Shown here: one piece after another, positions 51,327-56,201 of the stretch
How the letters are laid out: each line of letters opens with the position of its first letter
How positions within the stretch are numbered: position 1 is the stretch's first letter
Source of the DNA: HKST-UBA85 sp035654775
GTDB lineage: Bacteria; Bacteroidota; Bacteroidia; Flavobacteriales; Flavobacteriaceae
Direction of reading: 5' to 3'
NCBI GenBank assembly: GCA_035654775.1
Contig: DASRWB010000039.1
Location: 1-56,201 of the forward strand
DNA: 56,201 bases
The notes under the pieces: generated by a model
What the model was told of the DNA's origin: nothing
The model's input: only the letters and a program-made list of their open reading frames with translations
The model's database searches: none
Position numbers and translations under genes: made by a program

Positions 51327-52862
51327 ATGCAACACAACCATGTCCTTATTTTAGATTTTGGCTCACAATACACACAACTGATAGCCAGAAGAGTTAGAGA
51401 ACTTAACATTTACTGCGAAATACATCCGTATAACAAACTGCCGGAAAACCTCCCGGACTTCAAAGCGGTAATTTTATCGGGAAGCCCCTTTTCCGTTCGC
51501 AATGAAAAAGCACCACATCCCGATTTAACACAAATCCGTAGGAAAGTACCGTTATTGGCCGTTTGCTATGGCGCACAGTATTTGGCCCATTTTTCCGGCG
51601 GCGAAGTAGCACCTTCAAGCACCAGAGAATACGGCAGGGCACATTTGTCCTTTGTCAAAGACAACGAAGCCTTGTTTAAGGCCATACATCCCGGAAGCCA
51701 GGTGTGGATGAGCCACAGCGATACCATTAAACAATTGCCCGAAAAAGGCACTTTGCTCGCCAGTACACACGACGTAACCAATGCAGCCTACAAAATTGAA
51801 AACGAGCCTACATACGCCCTGCAGTTTCATCCGGAAGTATACCATTCCGTTGACGGAAAACAACTTTTACACAATTTTTTGGTAGACATCGCCGGAGTAA
51901 AACAAGACTGGACACCGCAATCCTTTGTTGAAGAAACCGTAAACGAACTTAAAAATACCCTCGGAAACGATAAGGTAGTTCTGGGATTGTCCGGTGGTGT
52001 TGACTCTTCCGTAGCCGCAATGCTACTCCATAAAGCCATTGGCAAAAATTTGTATTGCATATTTGTAAACAACGGATTACTGCGCAAAAACGAATACGCC
52101 GATGTATTAGACCAATACAAAGATATGGGGCTTAATGTAAAAGGAGTAGACGCTTCGGCACGCTTTTTGGAAGCCTTAGCAGGAAAGAGCGACCCGGAAG
52201 AAAAACGCAAAACCATAGGTCGCGTGTTCATTGAGGTTTTTGACGACGAAGCACACCGCATTACGGACGTAAAATGGCTCGCTCAAGGAACCATTTACCC
52301 CGATGTAATCGAAAGTGTATCGGCTACCGGCGGACCAAGCGCAACCATTAAAAGTCACCACAATGTTGGCGGATTACCCGATTTTATGAAACTTAAAATA
52401 GTAGAACCGCTCAAACTCCTTTTTAAGGACGAAGTGCGTCGCGTAGGAGCTTCGCTGAATATGGATACCAATCTTCTCGGAAGACACCCCTTTCCCGGAC
52501 CCGGATTGGCCATTCGCATTTTAGGTGAAATTACCACCGAAAAAATTGCCGTTATTCAGGAAGTGGATGCAATCTTTATAAACAACCTCAAAGCCTGGGG
52601 ATTGTATGACAGCGTGTGGCAGGCAGGGGCAGTGTTACTGCCTATAAACAGCGTGGGCGTTATGGGCGACGAACGTACCTACGAAAAATGTGTGGCGCTA
52701 AGAGCCGTGGAAAGCACCGACGGAATGACAGCAGACTGGGTGAATTTACCCTACGAATTCCTTCAAAAAACCGCTAATGAAATAATAAATAAAGTAAAAG
52801 GCGTTAATAGAGTAGTGTACGATATAAGTTCAAAGCCTCCGGCAACTATCGAGTGGGAATAA
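51327..52862 (+). CDS. guaA: GMP synthase (glutamine-hydrolysing)
   Basis: Converts XMP to GMP. 511 aa from ATG 51327; the in-frame TTG at 51321 is unlikely. Class I glutamine amidotransferase with C80 (AVCYGAQY), H168 and E170 (LQFHPEVY). ATP-pyrophosphatase P-loop LSGGVDSS (221-228), then GMPS C-terminal domain (QEVDAIFINNL, ISSKPPATIEWE). A complete gene of normal length. Confidence 0.98.
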   Translation: MQHNHVLILDFGSQYTQLIARRVRELNIYCEIHPYNKLPENLPDFKAVILSGSPFSVRNEKAPHPDLTQIRRKVPLLAVCYGAQYLAHFSGGEVAPSSTREYGRAHLSFVKDNEALFKAIHPGSQVWMSHSDTIKQLPEKGTLLASTHDVTNAAYKIENEPTYALQFHPEVYHSVDGKQLLHNFLVDIAGVKQDWTPQSFVEETVNELKNTLGNDKVVLGLSGGVDSSVAAMLLHKAIGKNLYCIFVNNGLLRKNEYADVLDQYKDMGLNVKGVDASARFLEALAGKSDPEEKRKTIGRVFIEVFDDEAHRITDVKWLAQGTIYPDVIESVSATGGPSATIKSHHNVGGLPDFMKLKIVEPLKLLFKDEVRRVGASLNMDTNLLGRHPFPGPGLAIRILGEITTEKIAVIQEVDAIFINNLKAWGLYDSVWQAGAVLLPINSVGVMGDERTYEKCVALRAVESTDGMTADWVNLPYEFLQKTANEIINKVKGVNRVVYDISSKPPATIEWE

Positions 52863-52892
52863 TCGTATATTACACAGCATAAACAAAAATAA

Positions 52893-54806
52893 ATGAAGCG
52901 ATTTGTAATTCTTTTTTTAGCCGTAATAGCGTGTAATTATGCATTGTACGCCCAAAATTACCAAACCCATAAAGTAAAAAAAGGCGAAACCATTGAATCC
53001 ATTGCCAAGCAGTATTTGGTAACCCCATACGCCATACATCAACTCAACCCCGATTCCAAGAACGAATTGCGTATAGGCTCAGTTCTTATTATTCCCAAAG
53101 CCATTGTGGAAACCCGCGAAACAGCCACTATTGAAAAAGAACTTACCGGATTTAAAGAACATAAAGTAAAACGGAAAGAAACACTCTACAGCCTGTCTAA
53201 AAAATATGAGGTAGAACAAGACGAAATAAAAAAACATAACCCTAAACTCTATGCCTCAAACCTAAAAAAAGGAGACCTCATCAAAATACCCCTTTATCGC
53301 AAAAAAATAGTAATAAACAAACCCAAAGAAGCAACCACACGTTACACCGTGAAGCCTAAGGAAGGAAAATGGCGTATAGCCTACAAGTTCGGCATTACGG
53401 TGGCTGAGCTCGAAGCTTTAAATCCAAACATGGGCGAAACCCTCCAAGAAGGACAACAAATAAATGTACCCAACCTGGAAACCCAAAACCAAAAACAAAT
53501 AGACGAAGCCTACAGCTACTATACCGTGCTGCCTAAAGAAGGATTTTACCGTCTAAAACTAAAACTGGGCTTAGAACAAGAACAGCTTGAAAAACTAAAC
53601 CCCGAACTCAAAGAAAGCGGATTAAAAGAAGGTATGGTGCTAAAAATACCACATCAGGCAAATCCCGATACCACAGCAAAAACAGTATACGCCACAAGCC
53701 TGGAAAGCAAAATAAAACCCAATACCCAACAAAAGCACCTGGCAGTAATGCTCCCTTTCAGACTAAATAGAGTGCAAATGGACTCTATACAAGACACCAA
53801 ACAACAGATAATCCATGACCCGTATTTAAGCAACGCCTTAGATTTTTACTCCGGAATGGTGGTGGCCTTTGACTCTCTCCAAAAACTCGGAATTTCACTC
53901 AAGGTAGACGTTCACGACACCCAAAATGAAAAAAGCAGAGTAGCAGGAATCCTAAGAAAGGGTAACCTGGATACCGTCGATGCCGTTATCGGACCATTGC
54001 TTAGTGAAAACTTCAAGTTGGTAGCCTCCGGTCTTAAAGACGCCAACGTCCCCGTAATTTCCCCCTTAGGTAAAGACCTGGAACTCTACAGCAATGTATT
54101 TCAGTCCAGACCCGACGATAAGTTGCTACAGGCAAAAGTGCTGAATTACGTAAAAAACAATCAAAACAACAGCCACACCATCGTGATTGCCGATGCCAAA
54201 AACTCCGCAACCAGAGACATGCTTAAACGGGAATTCCCAACAGCGTCTTTGGTAAACTCCAGAAAAAACAAATCAGGAGAAGACCAGTATTACGTTACTC
54301 TCGCCGATATTGAAAATGCACTCCGGCAAGGAAAAAACACAATCTTTATGGAAACCGAAAGTGCCGGTTTTGTCTCAAACGTAACCAGCATTTTAAACTC
54401 AAAACAAAACAAAGACACCGAAATAACACTGACAACCACCAACTTCAATAAAGCCTTTGAAAGTGATGAAGTTTCTAACCACGATTTATCAAACCTTCAC
54501 TTTACCTACGCTACCATTGCGCGTTTTAATACTGAAGAAGGAAGCAATGGCTTTGTAAACAGATACAGTGAAGCCTTTGGCGAAACACCCGGTAAAATGG
54601 CAACACGAGGTTTTGATTTAACCATGGATGTCGTTTTGCGTTTAGTAACTTCAGACAATTTGTATACCTCCGCAAAAGACGACGAACTTACCCAGTATGT
54701 AGAAAATAAGTTTCAGTACAAAAAGAAACTCTTCGGCGGCTATTATAACGATAGCGTCTACCTGGTAAAATATCAAAACCTGCAAATAGTCGAAATTTCA
54801 GACTAA
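52893..54806 (+). CDS. LysM-repeat protein with a periplasmic-binding domain
   Basis: 637 aa, exported (MKRFVILFLAVIACNYALYA signal). Four LysM repeats (about 24-70, 90-140, 145-195 and 205-255; for example THKVKKGETIESIAKQYLV) bind peptidoglycan. The remaining 380 residues have an ABC-substrate-binding-like fold (FYSGMVVAFDSLQKLGISLK, GPLLSENFKLVA, PGKMATRGFDLTMDV), similar to the amino-acid-binding (Peripla_BP_6) family. A sensor or scaffold at the cell wall is plausible but not shown. It begins 30 bp after guaA. Confidence 0.85.
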   Translation: MKRFVILFLAVIACNYALYAQNYQTHKVKKGETIESIAKQYLVTPYAIHQLNPDSKNELRIGSVLIIPKAIVETRETATIEKELTGFKEHKVKRKETLYSLSKKYEVEQDEIKKHNPKLYASNLKKGDLIKIPLYRKKIVINKPKEATTRYTVKPKEGKWRIAYKFGITVAELEALNPNMGETLQEGQQINVPNLETQNQKQIDEAYSYYTVLPKEGFYRLKLKLGLEQEQLEKLNPELKESGLKEGMVLKIPHQANPDTTAKTVYATSLESKIKPNTQQKHLAVMLPFRLNRVQMDSIQDTKQQIIHDPYLSNALDFYSGMVVAFDSLQKLGISLKVDVHDTQNEKSRVAGILRKGNLDTVDAVIGPLLSENFKLVASGLKDANVPVISPLGKDLELYSNVFQSRPDDKLLQAKVLNYVKNNQNNSHTIVIADAKNSATRDMLKREFPTASLVNSRKNKSGEDQYYVTLADIENALRQGKNTIFMETESAGFVSNVTSILNSKQNKDTEITLTTTNFNKAFESDEVSNHDLSNLHFTYATIARFNTEEGSNGFVNRYSEAFGETPGKMATRGFDLTMDVVLRLVTSDNLYTSAKDDELTQYVENKFQYKKKLFGGYYNDSVYLVKYQNLQIVEISD

Positions 54807-54808
54807 CC

Positions 54809-54816
54809 TACATTTG
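54809..54816 (+). promoter_or_regulatory. Promoter-like TACATTTG with no gene downstream on its strand
   Basis: A full -7 consensus followed by CAA, 2 bp after the LysM gene stop. Plus-strand transcription from here would run into the minus-strand truncated DUF2141 gene. It could be a remnant of a gene once located here. Confidence 0.35.
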
Positions 54817-54892
54817 CAATTCAAGCAGATAAACCAATAAAACACCGGTTATAAAAAAGAAAACCTCCTTTCTACCTTTAAACAGTTCGGTT

Positions 54893-55069
54893 TTAAGGGA
54901 AGCTTACAGAACCATCTGTGTTGTAAAGTGTAAACTGTACTTCTCCCTTTGAGTTTCGCAAGTTTTCGACTTCTACAGTTAATGTAAATGTATTTTGTTT
55001 TTTAGCCGTAAATGAAAGTAAGATTGTGCTTACAATTAACATTAATGAGATTGATTGTAATTGTTTCAT
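54893..55069 (-). pseudogene. Truncated DUF2141 protein, N-terminal fragment
   Basis: 58 codons from ATG 55069 to a TAA at 54893-54895. It has a signal-like start (MKQLQSISLMLIVSTILLSF) and then LTVEVENLRNSKGEVQFTLY, the N-terminal pattern of DUF2141 (usually about 130-140 aa). The reading stops after SVSFP and no continuation of the family is found downstream, so it appears to be a cut-off or broken gene. It lies on the same strand as the RND pump, 100 bp downstream of it, at a possible replacement boundary. Confidence 0.65.
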
Positions 55070-55096
55070 ATATCAGAATTTTATTATCAAATTGTG

Positions 55097-55158
55097 CTTT
55101 GGCTTGGAGCAAAAATTAGCATTGATTGTGCAATCAGTTGTTCTCACTCCAGCCAAAG
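55097..55158. other. Nested inverted repeat between RND pump and truncated DUF2141
   Basis: Outer arms CTTTGGCTTGGAG (55097-55109) and CTCCAGCCAAAG (55147-55158) with one bulged base; an inner hairpin TGATTGTGCAATCA (55123-55136). It sits just past the RND stop. No T tract follows on the minus strand, so a standard terminator is not clear. Confidence 0.5.
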
Positions 55159-55169
55159 ACTTAAAATTA

Positions 55170-56201
55170 TTACTTTTTCTTACTTAACTTAGCTTTCAAA
55201 CTGTCCACAATTTCATAAACCATTGGCACTAAATACACGGTTAAAGCTAAAGAAGAAAGTAGCCCCCCGATAATTACCCAAGCCAAACCATTTTTCCATT
55301 CCGCTGATGTTCCTGTTCCTAATGCAATAGGCAACATTCCGATTGCCATTGATAAAGTGGTCATTAAAATGGGTCGCATTCTTCCTTTACTTGCCAAAAT
55401 AATAGCTTCTTTATAGTGCTTTCCTTCTGCTTTCATTTGGTTGGTAAAGTCCACAATTAAAATAGAGTTTTTGGTAACTAACCCCATTAACATAATTAAG
55501 CCAAGCAAGGCAAATAGACTTAAATGACTTAATGATAAATTGAGTGCCAAAAACGCACCGATAGCCGCAACTGGAATGGCAAATAATGCAACAAAAGGAT
55601 AAATATAACTGTCGTAAAGTGCCACCATTATTAAATAAATCAAGATAAATGAAATTAGCAAGACAGAACCCAATGCACCGAAACTATCATTTTGCCTTTT
55701 AATGTCGCTTCCCCAAGTCATATCTATTCCGTCTGGTAAAGGATTGTTTTTTACATAAGCAACTACATCATCGGCTACCGTTCCTGACGGACGACCTAAA
55801 GCATCTGCGGTAAGTGTAACCGCTGGTTGACGGTCTTTTCTTTCTAATAGCGAGGGAGAGTTATCTTTCTCAATAGTAGCAACTTGCGATAATTCAATAG
55901 GTACACCCATTGGATTTATGATATTGAATTTCTTTATATCGTCCTCATTTTGACGACTGAATTTATCCAACCAAATACGAACAGGATATTCTACTCCGTC
56001 TTCGGTTAATGTTGCGTCATCATTTCCCGTAAATGCTGTTCGCAAATTCATTCCAAGATAGGCAGTATTTAATCCTAATCGTTGCATTTTGTCTTTATCA
56101 GGAATGATTTTAAGTTCCGGACTTCCTGCTTCTACTGATAGACGAACATTGTCAGCTCCGGGTATTTTTTCAATGATGTGTTTCAAGTCATTACCTGCTT
56201 G
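55170..56201 (-). CDS. RND (HAE1-type) efflux transporter permease, C-terminal part
   Basis: The frame is open to the window edge on the minus strand (the last 344 residues are seen), so the start is outside. Periplasmic part (EAGSPELKIIPDKDKMQRLGL, then an IPV-like docking segment) and C-terminal membrane helices (LGSVLLISFILIYLIMVALYDSYIYP, LFALLGLIMLMGLVTKNSILIVDF, RPILMTTLSMAIGMLPIALG) match AcrB/MexB-like HAE1 pumps. They expel drugs or detergents with a membrane-fusion protein and TolC. Partner genes should lie beyond the window. Codon use (Ser TCA, Thr ACA) differs a little from the guaA-LysM block. Confidence 0.92.
   Translation of the reverse strand, partial: QAGNDLKHIIEKIPGADNVRLSVEAGSPELKIIPDKDKMQRLGLNTAYLGMNLRTAFTGNDDATLTEDGVEYPVRIWLDKFSRQNEDDIKKFNIINPMGVPIELSQVATIEKDNSPSLLERKDRQPAVTLTADALGRPSGTVADDVVAYVKNNPLPDGIDMTWGSDIKRQNDSFGALGSVLLISFILIYLIMVALYDSYIYPFVALFAIPVAAIGAFLALNLSLSHLSLFALLGLIMLMGLVTKNSILIVDFTNQMKAEGKHYKEAIILASKGRMRPILMTTLSMAIGMLPIALGTGTSAEWKNGLAWVIIGGLLSSLALTVYLVPMVYEIVDSLKAKLSKKK

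Overview
The window looks like a chromosome segment of a member of the Flavobacteriia (phylum Bacteroidota). Evidence: AT-rich DNA, Bacteroidota-type promoters (TTG, about 19 bp, then TAnnTTTG), almost no Shine-Dalgarno sequences except one before rpsU, and lineage-typical families such as DUF4295 after L28/L33, outer-membrane beta-barrels with a carboxypeptidase-regulatory-like domain, DUF4369 lipoproteins, an Arc/DUF4177/SPFH set and bacillithiol BshC. There is no rRNA, CRISPR array, recognisable IS element or prophage.

Layout. 1-4.3 kb: truncated acyl-CoA dehydrogenase, a secreted CarboxypepD_reg-like protein, rpsU, a Xer-type tyrosine recombinase and a hibernation factor. 4.3-17.9 kb: the translation/transcription supercluster, tRNA-Thr(UGU)-Tyr-Gly-Thr(GGU)-tuf-tRNA-Trp-secE-nusG-rplK-rplA-rplJ-rplL-rpoB-rpoC-DUF3467. 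17.9-38.1 kb: a mosaic of short transcription units on both strands: small ferredoxin-like protein, prfC, idi-queD-manA, hypotheticals, a second tRNA-Thr(UGU), a DUF4369 lipoprotein, DUF819 membrane protein, a compact SPFH-DUF4177-Arc operon (two of its genes are under 60 codons), hydrolase, VanX-like dipeptidase, DoxX, htpG, fabH, outer-membrane receptor, CoA-binding protein and a Na+/solute symporter. 38.2-48.7 kb: a nearly continuous plus-strand run: recR, glycosyltransferase, 2-oxoacid dehydrogenase E2, a lipoprotein-like peptide deformylase, DEDDh exonuclease, FAH-family protein, Hpt, cinA, L28-L33-DUF4295, ftsY, SRPBCC, rimO. 48.7-54.8 kb: a 7-TM protein, bshC, guaA and a LysM/periplasmic-binding protein. 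54.9-56.2 kb: a truncated DUF2141 gene and the C-terminal part of an RND efflux pump, running off the window.

Most notable observations: (1) rpsU has a perfect strong Shine-Dalgarno sequence, in line with autoregulation of bS21 proposed for Flavobacteriia. (2) The tetranucleotide CCGG is absent by eye from all protein-coding DNA left of about 6.63 kb but frequent to the right, a break inside the tuf-secE-nusG cluster that suggests either lineage mosaicism or a chimeric join. (3) The 3' end of the second tRNA-Thr and its terminator are duplicated 111 bp downstream around a palindromic REP-like element. (4) An otherwise complete peptide deformylase carries a lipoprotein signal. (5) An orphan promoter-like site, a 12-codon leucine-rich ORF and a perfect terminator near 28.0-28.1 kb resemble an attenuator leader or small RNA. 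(6) The right end has a truncated gene next to an RND pump, suggesting a replacement junction.

All assignments come from reading motifs and context without database searches.
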